Assembly (NCBI GenBank): GCA_022647765.1
Contig: JALCLH010000001.1
Coordinates: forward strand, 1 to 64,000
Direction of reading: 5' to 3'
Length of the DNA stretch: 64,000 nt
Source of the DNA: Acidipropionibacterium sp.
GTDB taxonomy: Bacteria > Actinomycetota > Actinomycetes > Propionibacteriales > Propionibacteriaceae
Shown here: in pieces, positions 17,258 to 26,460 of the stretch
How positions within the stretch are numbered: the stretch's first letter is position 1
Layout of the letters: each line of letters opens with the position of its first letter
Position numbers and translations under genes: made by a program
The notes under the pieces: generated by a model
Database searches by the model: none
The model's input: the letters and a program-made list of their open reading frames with translations, nothing else
What the model was told of the DNA's origin: nothing

Positions 17258-18047
17258 ATGAACGCGGATCAGGGGCTCATCGAGGACCTGAGTTCCATCT
17301 ATGACCGAACGCGGATGGTGGGATGGGATTTCTCGCGACTGGACGGTCGGCTGACGTCTGACGAGCCGTGGTGGAACTTCGAAGCCGACTGCCTTACGGC
17401 GATGCACGCCTCCCAGCGGATCGCGGATCTGGGCACCGGAGGCGGTGAGCGTCTCGCCGGACTGCTGGATCGGATGGGACGCCGAGGAGCGCCGGGGTCG
17501 CACAATCATCGCCACCGAGGGCTGGGAGCCCAATGTCGAGCAGGCTCGGGCGCGTCTCTCACCGCTTGGAGTCGAGGTGCGCCGCTACGTCCCCAATGAT
17601 GGTCAGTCCATGCCATTCGCCGACCGCGCTCTCAACCTCGTCATGTCGCGTCACGAGGGCATCAATGCCCCGGAGATCGCGCGAGTGCTGGCCCACGGAG
17701 GCCGCATCCTCACCCAGCAGGTCGACGGCCACGACGCCGAGGAGATCCATGAGTGGTTCGGCACGCCCTACGTGTATCCGAATGTCACCGCCGACCACTT
17801 CGTTGCGGACCTGGAATCGGCTGGTCTGCACATCGACGCCGTGGACGAGTGGAAGGGGACGATGGAGTTCTCGGACGTCAGAGCGCTGGTGACCTATCTC
17901 GCCCTGGTTCCCTGGGACGTCCCCGGGTTCACGGTCGACGACCATGCCGAGAAACTTCTCCAGCTCGCGTCGCTCACTTCGATCCGCGTGACACAACGAC
18001 GATTCCGGGTGTACGCCTCGAAGCCGGGACAGACCAAGGCTCACTGA
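17258..18047 (+). pseudogene. Class I SAM-dependent methyltransferase, frameshifted
   Basis: The protein starts at ATG 17258 (MNADQGLIEDLSSIYDRT) and has the SAM-binding motif IADLGTGGGERLAGLL, then PFADRALNLVMSRHE (motif II region) and VLAHGGRILTQQVDG. These are typical of a small class I methyltransferase. The frame shifts near 17479 (extra A in CGGATGGGAC); removing it gives LLDRWDAEERRGRTII, and the second frame runs to 18047. The target is unknown. It has replaced the 3' half of yoeB. Confidence 0.8.
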
Positions 18048-18124
18048 CTCACGGACGGCAGGATCCTGACGCGGAGAGGCCCGCTCCAGCAGCTTCCGAG
18101 CGACAATAGGTCGACAATGGTGGC

Positions 18125-18971
18125 ATGCCCGAGATGCCGGAGGTCGAGTCCCTGCGCCGGTTCCTGGCCCAACGCGTCATCGGCCGCGCCATCACCAGGA
18201 TCGACATCGTCGCGATCAATGCACTCAAGACCTTCGACCCCTCGCCCGAGGCCCTCTACGGGCTGTCGGTGCGAGCGGTCGGCCGTCACGGCAAGTTCCT
18301 CGACATCGACGCCGGGCAGGCGCGCCTGGTGTTTCACCTCGCCAGAGCCGGCTGGCTGCGCTGGTCGGACGACCTTCCCGCGATCCCGCCGAGACCCGGC
18401 AAGGGACCGCTGGCGGCGCGGATCCATCTCGACGACGGTTCGGGGTTCGACCTCACCGAGGCCGGCACTCAGAAGCGACTGGCCATCCATGTCGTCTCCG
18501 ATCCGCAGCAGGTCGGCGGGATTAGGACCCTCGGTCCCGGACCCGACCGAGGACTCCTTCGGGCGCGACGAGCTGCACGGCGTCCTCGATTCGGCGGGCC
18601 GGGCGCGTCTCAAGGGGGTGCTTCGCGACCAGCATGTGCTGGCGGGCATCGGCAACGCCTACTCCGATGAGATTCTCCACGCCGCGAAGCTCTCGCCCTT
18701 CAAGGCCGCCGACTCCCTGACTTCCGACGAGTTCGAGGCGCTCTTCACGGCGATCAAGGGCCGGCTTGCCGAGGCGGTCGACAGGGCTCAGGGACTCGCC
18801 GCGAAGGATCTCAAGAAGGAGAAGAAGGTCGCGATGCGCGTCCACGGGCGCACCGGCCGGCCCTGCCCGGTCTGCGGCGACACCATCCTCGAGGTCAGCT
18901 ACGCCGACTGGAGCATGCAGTACTGCCCGACCTGCCAGACCGCGGGAAGCCCCTGGCGGACAGGCGGATGA
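18125..18971 (+). pseudogene. mutM: Fpg/Nei family DNA glycosylase, frameshifted
   Basis: Base-excision repair glycosylase. The N-terminus MPEMPEVESLRRFL carries the catalytic Pro2 and Glu3, and VGRHGKFLDID the conserved Lys. The helix-two-turn-helix LAGIGNAYSDEILHAAKLSPF and the C-terminal zinc finger (CPVC, CPTC) are present. One extra G near 18540 moves GIRTLGPGPDRG to the frame LGPDPTEDSFGRDELHG. The MutM/Nei distinction within the family is uncertain. The gene marks the end of the TA island. Confidence 0.88.
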
Positions 18972-19302
18972 GTCGGCTGCTGAAGTAGCCGTCGGAGGGA
19001 AACTCTCTTCGGGACGCCGTTCATCCGATACCGCCCCGGGCCACGCCGGCGAGATGTACTTCAGCTCACGGTTCACTCATAGATAATCCACAATATCGAC
19101 ATAGTATATGCATAAGGATTACCACGGTCTCCCAGAACTGTCGGTGCCTCCTGCTAGCGTGGGAAGGATTGACCGGAATGACGAATATTGCAGACGTCGG
19201 CGCGAACCGGAACTGCAGCACTGAAAATCCATGTCCTAGCCTGTCTGTAGGCAAGGCAAAGAAGTCAGTTCGCGGACGGGTATGTCTCATCCATGCTGTC
19301 CG
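18972..19302. other. AT-rich intergenic region
   Basis: About 330 bases between mutM and the DUF222 gene are clearly richer in A+T than the surroundings, especially 19078-19125. No gene or RNA is supported. It probably carries the promoter region of the next gene and may be acquired DNA. Confidence 0.45.
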
Positions 19303-19318
19303 TGTGACATCTATCACA
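19303..19318. promoter_or_regulatory. CRP/GlxR-type binding site
   Basis: TGTGACATCTATCACA is an exact TGTGA-N6-TCACA palindrome, the consensus for CRP-family regulators (GlxR in corynebacteria). It lies 94 bases before the DUF222-HNH ATG. A -10-like TAAAAT (19319-19324) follows immediately, so binding would overlap the -35 region. Function as activator or repressor is not determined. Confidence 0.6.
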
Positions 19319-19412
19319 TAAAATGATGCTGTGACCTCTTGGGTCGGATTCGAAGGAAAATAATCCTGCTCGACCCTTGCATCAAGGTGCTCGCGTAGAG
19401 TAGTCTTTCCCC

Positions 19413-20876
19413 ATGGACGCGACATCGGCTTTCTGGATGAGAGTCCAGGCCCTCGAGGAGAATCTCGACAGCCTGGACTACACCATCCTGTCCGCCATGT
19501 CCGATACCGACAAAGTCACCGCCGTGACCCGCATTCGCAGACTGGCCAACCGCATGAGCGCCAGTGCCGCGGTGGTCACAGATGCGGCCTACAGGGCGAA
19601 TGCGACAGAGCACACCACGGGGACACCACTCGGCGACTTCCTGGCCGTAGCCGAAGGCCGCACACCCAGCCAAGGAATCGGGGTGGTGAAACGGGCCTCC
19701 AAACTCGCCCAGAATCCAAAGGTCAAAGATGCGGCGCTCTCCGGGGATGTGAGCCCCGACCATGCGACGGCCATCGGTGAGGAGTTGGGCAAACTGCCGC
19801 AAGGGCAGTTGAGTCCCGAGCAGGTCGATCGGGCCGCCGGACTGTTCCTGGACCGGGCCGCCACCACACCACCGGGACAGCTCAAGCGCGCGACCCAGAA
19901 GATTCTGGAAGAAGTCGCCCCCGAGGCGGCACCCTCACCGCACGATGAGGCCGCCCGGATCGCCGCGCAGCGGAACCGGGCCGTCAAAGACCGGCGGCTG
20001 GTATGGGGTTCCGACGGCGAGGGCTCCACATGGTTCTCTGGACAGTTGCCCGATCTGGAAGCCCAACAGCTCATCGGCACCCTGCAGGCGTTCGGGGAGA
20101 AAGGCCGCCGCGCCGAACGCGATGAGGCCGAAGCGTTGCGATCCCAGCGGGCCGAGGGGCGCATCACGGACTCCCAGTACCTGGCCGCCCGCCTCGAACT
20201 CGAGTCGCGGGAGGCCCGGAGTACTGCCCAGCGGATGGCCGACGCCTTGATCGACATGGTCGGGCTACTGGGCAGCCTCGACAAAGTCCCCTCCGCGGGA
20301 GGTCAGACACCCAGACTGGTCGTCACCCTCAACTACGACCGGCTGCACGATGCCCTGGCCGGGAAGATCGTCGCCGGAGTGGTCAACGGTGCCACCGGTG
20401 AGATCCCCGTCGATGCCGGATCCCTGCGCCGGATGTGCTGCGATGCCGGGATTCTCCCGGTGGTCCTGGGCGGGGAATCCCAGGTGATGGATATGGGTCA
20501 GGAGCGCCGGTTGGTCACCGGAGCAATCCGCAGGGCCCTGGAAGTCAGAGACAAGCATTGCATCCACCCTGGCTGCACTGTATCGGCGAATTTGTGCCAA
20601 GCACACCACATTATTCCCTGGTGGGATGAAGGCCCGACTTCTCTGGAGAATCTTGTCTTGCTCTGCCGCCATCACCATACTTTGGTAGAACCCGATAGAT
20701 ATCACTCGAGGGATCAGTGGCGGATCGTCGTCGACCCCGACACGAGAATACCGAGGATGCTCCCACCGGAACGACTCAAGAAACACCTGCCACAATCTGC
20801 GGCCGACCCGGTCGTCGGCGGAACGATCACCGTGAGCATGGGGGAGAGTTCTGCCCAGCCTGTCCTGGTTGCCTGA
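19413..20876 (+). CDS. DUF222 and HNH nuclease domain protein (13E12 repeat-like family)
   Basis: The 487-residue protein has an N-terminal helical DUF222 region (residues ~30-300; ANRMSASAAVVTDAAYRAN, LAARLELESREARSTAQRMADAL) and a C-terminal HNH nuclease. The HNH core reads DKHCIHPGCTVSANLCQAHHIIPWWDEGPTSLENLVLLCRHHH: zinc cysteines, the catalytic His and the Asn. This family is abundant in actinobacteria and often multicopy; the cellular role is unknown. A CRP-type site lies upstream. Codon use and coding potential are normal. Confidence 0.9.
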   Translation: MDATSAFWMRVQALEENLDSLDYTILSAMSDTDKVTAVTRIRRLANRMSASAAVVTDAAYRANATEHTTGTPLGDFLAVAEGRTPSQGIGVVKRASKLAQNPKVKDAALSGDVSPDHATAIGEELGKLPQGQLSPEQVDRAAGLFLDRAATTPPGQLKRATQKILEEVAPEAAPSPHDEAARIAAQRNRAVKDRRLVWGSDGEGSTWFSGQLPDLEAQQLIGTLQAFGEKGRRAERDEAEALRSQRAEGRITDSQYLAARLELESREARSTAQRMADALIDMVGLLGSLDKVPSAGGQTPRLVVTLNYDRLHDALAGKIVAGVVNGATGEIPVDAGSLRRMCCDAGILPVVLGGESQVMDMGQERRLVTGAIRRALEVRDKHCIHPGCTVSANLCQAHHIIPWWDEGPTSLENLVLLCRHHHTLVEPDRYHSRDQWRIVVDPDTRIPRMLPPERLKKHLPQSAADPVVGGTITVSMGESSAQPVLVA

Positions 20877-20926
20877 CCAGACCAGGGGGATAAAGAGCCC
20901 TCCCAGGTTCCCTGGTTCTCAGGCCC

Positions 20927-21709
20927 TCATCGGGTGACGCGGCTCAACAGTCCATCCAGAGACCGTCGCAGCGCGGCCCGGGTATTAGTATCGAAGAACT
21001 CGGTGCGCAACTGCTCATTCAGCCCGCCCGGAGTCTCATGGGCGACGATGAGACGATCCATCGACATCTCGCGATCCCGCAGCGCCGGCCCCAGCCCCGC
21101 CACCGCGTCGCGAAGGTACTCCTCCATCTGTTGGCGCGGAATCCCCTGATCCCCCGCCCAGTCGGAGGCCACCCGGATGTACTCCAGCAGCCCGGTGAAG
21201 CACCCTGTGAGAGCCGAGATCACCGCCAGCTCCGGTTCTCCCGCCACGAGCAGAGACCCGCCCAGCAGATCGAAGAACGACGCCGCGATCGGGCAGCCGG
21301 GGGTGATCACCGTCACTGCGCCGCGCCGGGCCACTGGTGGCAGTGGGATCGCCCGGCAGATCGGCAGGTCCGTGTGCAACACCTGACGCAGTTCCGCGAT
21401 GCTCACCCCCGCCAGCACGCTGATCACCGTCTGACCGGCCCGAAGACGCAGACCGTCCACCGCCTCATGGAGCTGCTCGGGGCGCATCGACAGCACCAGG
21501 ATGTCGGCCGCATCGACCACCTCCTGGTTGGACGCCGCCACCTCCACCCGCGGCAACCGCCCGGCCAGATCCGCGACCCTGCGGCGTCCCCTGGGGGAGA
21601 GCGTCACCCGCGCGGGTCCGTCGGCTCCGCCCATCAGTCCCTCGACCATCGCGCCGGCGATCTCCCCGACCCCGACGACTCCCACCGTCGCGCTACTGAT
21701 TCTGTCCAT
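20927..21709 (-). CDS. Pyrroline-5-carboxylate reductase-like oxidoreductase
   Basis: The 260-residue protein begins with a Rossmann motif, VGVVGVGEIAGAMVEGL, followed by DILVLSMRPEQLHEAV and VISVLAGVSIAELRQVL, the ProC pattern. The substrate region RAIPLPPVARRGAVTVITPG departs from canonical ProC (which has MPNTPA). The C-terminal dimerisation helices (AGDQGIPRQQMEEYLRDAVAGL; ETPGGLNEQL) are present. It uses NAD(P)H on an imine, but the substrate may differ from pyrroline-5-carboxylate. It is a single gene diverging from DUF1801. Confidence 0.78.
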   Translation of the reverse strand: MDRISSATVGVVGVGEIAGAMVEGLMGGADGPARVTLSPRGRRRVADLAGRLPRVEVAASNQEVVDAADILVLSMRPEQLHEAVDGLRLRAGQTVISVLAGVSIAELRQVLHTDLPICRAIPLPPVARRGAVTVITPGCPIAASFFDLLGGSLLVAGEPELAVISALTGCFTGLLEYIRVASDWAGDQGIPRQQMEEYLRDAVAGLGPALRDREMSMDRLIVAHETPGGLNEQLRTEFFDTNTRAALRRSLDGLLSRVTR

Positions 21710-21891
21710 GCCAGTCTCCTGTTCGTCCTGCCGATATCGCCACGGTTGTTGCGCAGCGACGCTCCCTGTGACCCAGATCGCGTCGTGCGGTGAAGTCTCG
21801 TTCGAGCCGCCATTCTGTCAGGTGCCGCACGTACGGTAGGGGGTGAACACGGCCGAGCGGCCGGCGCCCGCAACACACCAGGAGCACCGCA

Positions 21892-22269
21892 ATGGCACAG
21901 GCACCACGATCCAACGTGGCCGACTATTACGAGCGGCTGCCCGAGATCGCCCAGCCCCACCTGGCAGCGCTGCGCGGACTGTGTCGCGGCGAGCTGCCAG
22001 ACGCCGAGGAGGTGCTCCACTGGAACACCCCGGCCTTCGTCCAGGACGGCACCCGTCTGCTCATGCTGCAGTCCTTCAAGAAGCATGCCTCACTGAGATT
22101 CCCGACCCGGTACTTCGCCAGCGTCGAGCACGAGGTCGTCTCCGCAGGATTCGAGGCCGGAGCCGGGTTCATCAAACTGCCCTACGACGTCGAACTTCCG
22201 ATTGAGCTGCTGAGACGGCTCATCGCAGGCCGGCGCGTCGAGTTCGAGTCCACCGGTGCAGCATGGTGA
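21892..22269 (+). CDS. DUF1801 (YdhG-like) protein
   Basis: The 125-residue product has the DUF1801 pattern: YYERLPEIAQPHLAALRGLC, DAEEVLHWNTPAFVQDG, LLMLQSFKKHASLRFP and GAGFIKLPYDVELPIELLRRLI. The family adopts a YdhG-like fold and has no proven biochemical activity. It lies upstream of ogt on the same strand, 62 bases apart, and might be co-transcribed. Confidence 0.78.
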   Translation: MAQAPRSNVADYYERLPEIAQPHLAALRGLCRGELPDAEEVLHWNTPAFVQDGTRLLMLQSFKKHASLRFPTRYFASVEHEVVSAGFEAGAGFIKLPYDVELPIELLRRLIAGRRVEFESTGAAW

Positions 22270-22331
22270 GCGCCGGGTCGATGGACAGCCGCATATCCGA
22301 CCGCGCGAGCGTCGGGACGAAGGAGGAACCC

Positions 22332-22847
22332 ATGGACGTGGCCTACCGCATCCTCGACAGCCCGATCGGCAGACTGCTCGCCGCCGCCACCCCGAAGGGC
22401 CTGGTCCGGGTCGCCTTCGACATCGAGGGGTTCGACGCGGTGCTGGCCGAGATCGCCCGGAGGATCGGCCCGCGAGTGATCGAGCTGCCCGCGCGCCTGG
22501 ACCCGGTCGCAGCGGAGCTCGACGAGTACTTCAGCGGTTCCCGCAGATCCTTCGACCTGGCGCTGGACGACACCCTCCTGACGGGCTTCCGCGGCGAGGT
22601 GCAGAGCTATCTGCCGACCATCGGGTACGCGACGACGGCCAGCTACAAGCAGATCGCCGAGCGGCTCGGGAATCCCCGGGCGATACGCGCGGTGGGCAGC
22701 GCCTGCGCCACCAACCCGATTCCCATCGTGCTGCCCTGCCACAGGGTGCTGCGCAGCGATGGTGGGCTCGGCGGATATCGCGGCGGGCTCGCGGCGAAGA
22801 GAGCACTGCTGGCACTGGAGGCCGACCGAGGAGCCGAGTCTCGCTGA
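22332..22847 (+). CDS. ogt: Methylated-DNA-[protein]-cysteine S-methyltransferase
   Basis: Suicide repair of O6-alkylguanine. The 171-residue protein has the helix-turn-helix TTASYKQIAERLGNPRAIRAVGSACATNP and the active-site motif IVLPCHRV with acceptor Cys136, followed by GGYRGGLAAKRALL. The ATG at 22332 is selected by AGGAGG at 22321-22326; an upstream in-frame ATG at 22263 lacks a ribosome site. Length is normal. Confidence 0.93.
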   Translation: MDVAYRILDSPIGRLLAAATPKGLVRVAFDIEGFDAVLAEIARRIGPRVIELPARLDPVAAELDEYFSGSRRSFDLALDDTLLTGFRGEVQSYLPTIGYATTASYKQIAERLGNPRAIRAVGSACATNPIPIVLPCHRVLRSDGGLGGYRGGLAAKRALLALEADRGAESR

Positions 22848-22860
22848 GACGGCCCGCCCC

Positions 22861-23427
22861 TCAGCGAGTCCACTCGACGCCGGCGCGGGTGAACTCCTCG
22901 ACCACGGCAGGTACCGCATCGGGATGAACCGCGGCGGTCAACCTGCCGAGCACCCTGGTCGCGAACCCCTCCCGTGCGGCGTCCAGAGCGGTCGCCCGGA
23001 CGCAGAAGTCGGTCGCGATCCCGCACACGTCGACCCGGTCGACCCGCTGGGCGCGCAGCCAGTCGGCCAGGTGGATGCCGTCGTCCACGCCTCCGATGGT
23101 GCCCTCGAAGCCGGAGTAGGCGGCCCGGTAGGAACCCTTGTCGAAGACGGCGTCGAAATCCCTCTCGCGCAGGGCCGGCTGCAACTGCTGCCCCGGCGTC
23201 CCCACGACGCAGTGCGGCGGCCAGCTGTCGATGAAGTCGGGATGATCGGAGAAGTGGCTGCCGGGATCGATGTGGTGGTCGCGAGTGGCCACCACCCGCG
23301 AGTAGCCGTGATTGGATTCGAGCAGCTTCGCGACGTCGATGGCGACGGTATTCCCGCCGTCGACCCCCAGCGCCCCGCCCTCGCAGAAGTCGACCTGGAC
23401 GTCGACCACGATGAGTGCCCTGTTCAT
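22861..23427 (-). CDS. pncA: Nicotinamidase (isochorismatase family)
   Basis: PncA hydrolyses nicotinamide to nicotinate for NAD salvage. The 188-residue protein follows mycobacterial PncA closely: catalytic Asp in LIVVDVQVDFCEGGALGV, metal site in ATRDHHIDPGSHFSDHPDF, SWPPHCVVGTPG, the catalytic Lys in DKGSYRAAYSGFEG, and the nucleophile Cys in CGIATDFCVRATALDA. The ATG at 23427 is chosen by homology; the frame continues upstream without family sequence. It converges on ogt. Confidence 0.95.
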   Translation of the reverse strand: MNRALIVVDVQVDFCEGGALGVDGGNTVAIDVAKLLESNHGYSRVVATRDHHIDPGSHFSDHPDFIDSWPPHCVVGTPGQQLQPALRERDFDAVFDKGSYRAAYSGFEGTIGGVDDGIHLADWLRAQRVDRVDVCGIATDFCVRATALDAAREGFATRVLGRLTAAVHPDAVPAVVEEFTRAGVEWTR

Positions 23428-23473
23428 GCGACGACCGTAGTACGCCGGGGGTGCGTGGCGTACCCTCCCTCTG

Positions 23474-24595
23474 ATGACCGAGACCAGTGAACCGAGCCGC
23501 AAGCCTGCCGATGACGATGATGTGGTGCTCACCCCGCCGCAGCACAAGAGCGCCTATCGGCGCTGGTTCGGCCGGCTCGACCCGGCGTTGCAGCTGGTCC
23601 TCATGCAGTTGTGGATGCCCGTGTTCATGTGCATCATGTTCGTGCTCTGCTACGTCGGCGCATTCCACCAGCTCGTACCGCATCAGGTCCCGATCGGAGT
23701 GGTCGGGACGGCCGCTCAGGCGGAGATCTTCCAGGCACGGGCGGATCATGCCGCACCGGGCGGCTTCGACTTCGAGCTGGTGCGCAGCCCGGAGGTCGCC
23801 GGCCAGCAGGTCAAGGCCGGGGAGCTGGGGGCCGCCTATGTCGTGGACCGCAACACCATCATCGTCGCCAGCGCGCACCAGGCGCAGGCGGCAGAACTGA
23901 TTCCGGCCATGATCACGCCACTCTTCGGCGCGGCCTCGCCTCCTCGCAGAGTCGACGTCGCGCCGCTTCCGCTGGGCGATCTGGGCATGACGCCGATGTA
24001 TCTGATGCTCGCATGGTGCATCTCCGGATATCTGTGCGCAATGTTCATCGGGCTGATGGGCGGGCCGCTGCGCCGACGGTCGAGGTTCAGGATCATCGGG
24101 GTGGTCGGGGCGTGCCTGAGCTTCCTGTCCGCCTTCCTCACGACCTTCGTCCTGGGGGCCGTTCACGGTCACTTTCTCGCCCTGTGGGGGCTCGGATTCT
24201 GCTGGGCGGTGGCCATCGGCGTCGCGGTCAATGGACTGTCCTATTTCGTCGGGCGGTTCATCGCACTGCCGGCGATGGGGATCTTCATCTTCCTGTCGAT
24301 CCCCGCTTCGGGGGCTGCGATGCCGAAATGGTTCGTTCCCCCGCTGTTCGGCTGGCTCAACAATGTGGTGGCCGGTTCCGGCATCACCGAGATGCTCAAG
24401 CGGCTCATCTACGACGTCGGTCCGGGCTATCAGCGCGGTTGGATCATGCTCTTCTGCTATCTGGGCATCGGGCTCATCCTGACCTTGGTTCGGGCGGCCC
24501 TACTGGGAGTGGCTGAGGATTCGCCGGCTGCTCAGCGGGAAGACCACCATGTTCCGCGACGCCCAGAAGGCCAACGGCCGCAAGATCGACCGTGA
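23474..24595 (+). CDS. ABC-2/YhgE-like multi-pass membrane protein
   Basis: One transmembrane helix (~residues 41-66, LQLVLMQLWMPVFMCIMFVLCYVGAF) is followed by an extracytoplasmic domain of about 110 residues (PIGVVGTAAQAEIFQA; AGELGAAYVVDRNTIIVASAH). Five further helices come between residues ~175 and 355. This is the layout of ABC-2 type/YhgE-Pip or DUF3533 membrane proteins. No ATPase gene lies beside it. The last ~26 residues (SPAAQREDHHVPRRPEGQ) look out of frame; see the next feature. Function is not known. Confidence 0.65.
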   Translation: MTETSEPSRKPADDDDVVLTPPQHKSAYRRWFGRLDPALQLVLMQLWMPVFMCIMFVLCYVGAFHQLVPHQVPIGVVGTAAQAEIFQARADHAAPGGFDFELVRSPEVAGQQVKAGELGAAYVVDRNTIIVASAHQAQAAELIPAMITPLFGAASPPRRVDVAPLPLGDLGMTPMYLMLAWCISGYLCAMFIGLMGGPLRRRSRFRIIGVVGACLSFLSAFLTTFVLGAVHGHFLALWGLGFCWAVAIGVAVNGLSYFVGRFIALPAMGIFIFLSIPASGAAMPKWFVPPLFGWLNNVVAGSGITEMLKRLIYDVGPGYQRGWIMLFCYLGIGLILTLVRAALLGVAEDSPAAQREDHHVPRRPEGQRPQDRP

Positions 24596-24976
24596 GAACC
24601 AGGAGATCCTGGCCGCCTTCGGCCTGGCTCGGCGCGATGACGGCGCCATTATCCGCATTCCCCCGCAGAGGGTCCGCGACGCGCACCGGGAGGGGAGTGG
24701 CAGGCGTCGCCCATTCAGGGAGGTGCGCGGGAGGAGACCGAACCGGTGCAGCCATCGACCGATCAGCCGATTCCCGACGACATCTACCGCGAGACCGGCG
24801 CCGACGCTGCTCGTCGGGATGATGACGCCCGGTGGGAGGGTCGCTGGGATCAGAGCGGAATCATGGACACCCTCGAGCACGACTTCGATCCGGACATCCC
24901 CTCGAACGACGAGGCCGATGAGACCGGGGGAGTCGAAGACAGCGATGGATCCGGACCGGGTGGCGAACGCCGGTAG
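24549..24976 (+). pseudogene. Probable out-of-frame C-terminal tail of the membrane protein
   Basis: Near 24510 the coding signal moves to another frame (RRLLSGKTTMFRDAQKANGR, then KIDRENQEILAAFGLARRDDG). Near 24702 it moves back to a frame reading EWQASPIQGGAREETEPVQP, then DIYRETGADAARRDDDARW, ending at 24976. The pieces read as one charged cytoplasmic tail joined to the preceding membrane protein by two single-base indels. They could also be short real genes, but neither has a convincing ribosome site. Confidence 0.45.
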
Positions 24977-25110
24977 TCCGCAGAGAATCGGACTGGCCAA
25001 AAGGCGATGCACCATGCTCGAAGTCTGGACGAAAGTTGCTGGTGGTCGGCCGCTCCGAGGAGTTGACTCAGTGGTGGGAGGGCGCTGACCTCTCAGGGGA
25101 TCTGGGGACT

Positions 25111-25154
25111 CGCGCGGTCCGGTCGGTCATGGTGTCGTCCGATCGGACCGCGCG
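25111..25154. terminator. Hairpin between convergent genes
   Basis: Sixteen-base arms (25111-25126 and 25139-25154) pair at 15 of 16 positions around a 12-base loop. The position between the membrane-protein tail and the 3' end of the kinase gene suggests a bidirectional terminator. There is no good T tract. Confidence 0.55.
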
Positions 25155-25163
25155 TGGCATTTC

Positions 25164-26453
25164 TCAGAAGGCCGGTCGGCCGGGAACGGTCAGGGTCGTC
25201 ATCCACTCGTGATCCTCGCTGATGGGCCCTGCCGAGACTTCGCAACCCTGGGCCGCTGCCTCTCTCCGCAGTCCACGGATACCGAGCCCGGTCGACTCCT
25301 CGGGGCCTGAGGCTCCCTCCATGAGGGTGTTGGCCAGACTCACCTGCCATCCATCGTCAACGGTGTTCGCACAAATGCGCACCCGTGAGCCATGGCCGCC
25401 GTGCTTGACCACGTTCGTCACCGCTTCGCTGAGGAACCGTTGCAGCAAGGAACGCTGCTCGTTGGTGGGCGACAGTTCCGCCACATCGGGATCGATAGCG
25501 ATCTCGACCTCATCGCCGATGACCTGGAGATCCTTGGCGGCGTCTCTGACCAGCGCGGCGACCGACTCGCCTTCGTCTCCATGGCGGTCTCCCGGGATCG
25601 GTGACAGCGACGGGGGATACGAAAGAGAACCAGGAATCAGCTCGCCGTCGTCGCCGTCCAGGAGCCTCAGCACCCGCCGCAGTTCATCCAGTGCCTTGCG
25701 GCTGGTCTGTTCCAAAGTCTGCATGAGCTCGGCGTCGAGCTCCGTGCTTTGCTGGCCGGCCTCGCGTCGTGCTCGGGCTGCCGCTAGCGCCGCGACGATC
25801 ACGGTGAGCTCATGAGCGACGTAGTCGTGCATGTCATGGGCCAGCCGTTGGCGCTCCTGCTCGGCGGCCTCCTCGGCCCGCTTCTGCGCCTCGATGAGCT
25901 GCTTCTCCTGATGACGCCGCTCGCTGCGGGCGTTGAGCACCGCCCGCAGCACCAGCCCGAGTGCCGTGCTGGCTGCCAGCAGGAAGGCGCCGGTCCACAG
26001 GATCGGTGAGAAGTTATGTGACCAGCGTGTCCATCTGATCGTGAGGGCAATCGTGCCGAGTACCAGGGCAGCGGCGTCGAGCACGACGAATCGCAGGGTC
26101 CCGACGGCTGTCACTGTGATGCAGATGATCGGACCCACGATAATCAGGAGCGCAATGTCGCCACTGACGGCGCTGAGAGGTATCGCGATCCACAGCAACA
26201 GCGCACCGGTCCGGGGAAACCAGCACACCACGCCCACAGCAGCCGCACAGATCAGAAGGTAGAGGAAGTCGAGAAGTGATCCCGGGGAACCGAGCCTTTC
26301 CAAGGCCGCGACAAGGTCGTCCAAGTTGAACAGCAGGGCAATGCAGGAGACCGCGATGGCCACGCCGCGAGGCACAGAGTGACTTCCCTGCCAGAAGCTT
26401 GCCTGTGAACTCACCGGCTGGGCCGTCGGCGTCACCCGGCCTCTTCTGGGCAA
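25164..26453 (-). CDS. Sensor histidine kinase (HisKA_3, NarL/DesK type)
   Basis: The first ~175 residues hold five or six transmembrane helices with little extracellular sequence. A short coiled coil leads to the HisKA_3 box ERQRLAHDMHDYVAHELTVI, with phospho-acceptor His209. The HATPase_c domain has the N-box SEAVTNVVKH and the G-box STGLGIRGLRREA. The TTG at 26453 is a tentative start; GTG 26435 is an alternative with AGAGG before it. The gene starts 7 bases after the stop of a small secreted-peptide gene, so the two form an operon. The partner regulator is at 26852-27583. Confidence 0.87.
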   Translation of the reverse strand: MPRRGRVTPTAQPVSSQASFWQGSHSVPRGVAIAVSCIALLFNLDDLVAALERLGSPGSLLDFLYLLICAAAVGVVCWFPRTGALLLWIAIPLSAVSGDIALLIIVGPIICITVTAVGTLRFVVLDAAALVLGTIALTIRWTRWSHNFSPILWTGAFLLAASTALGLVLRAVLNARSERRHQEKQLIEAQKRAEEAAEQERQRLAHDMHDYVAHELTVIVAALAAARARREAGQQSTELDAELMQTLEQTSRKALDELRRVLRLLDGDDGELIPGSLSYPPSLSPIPGDRHGDEGESVAALVRDAAKDLQVIGDEVEIAIDPDVAELSPTNEQRSLLQRFLSEAVTNVVKHGGHGSRVRICANTVDDGWQVSLANTLMEGASGPEESTGLGIRGLRREAAAQGCEVSAGPISEDHEWMTTLTVPGRPAF

Positions 26454-26460
26454 ACGCGCC

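Noticed and set aside
22263-22331. Longer N-terminus for Ogt starting at ATG 22263
   Set aside because: The extension has no family similarity and lacks a ribosome site, whereas AGGAGG precedes the ATG at 22332.
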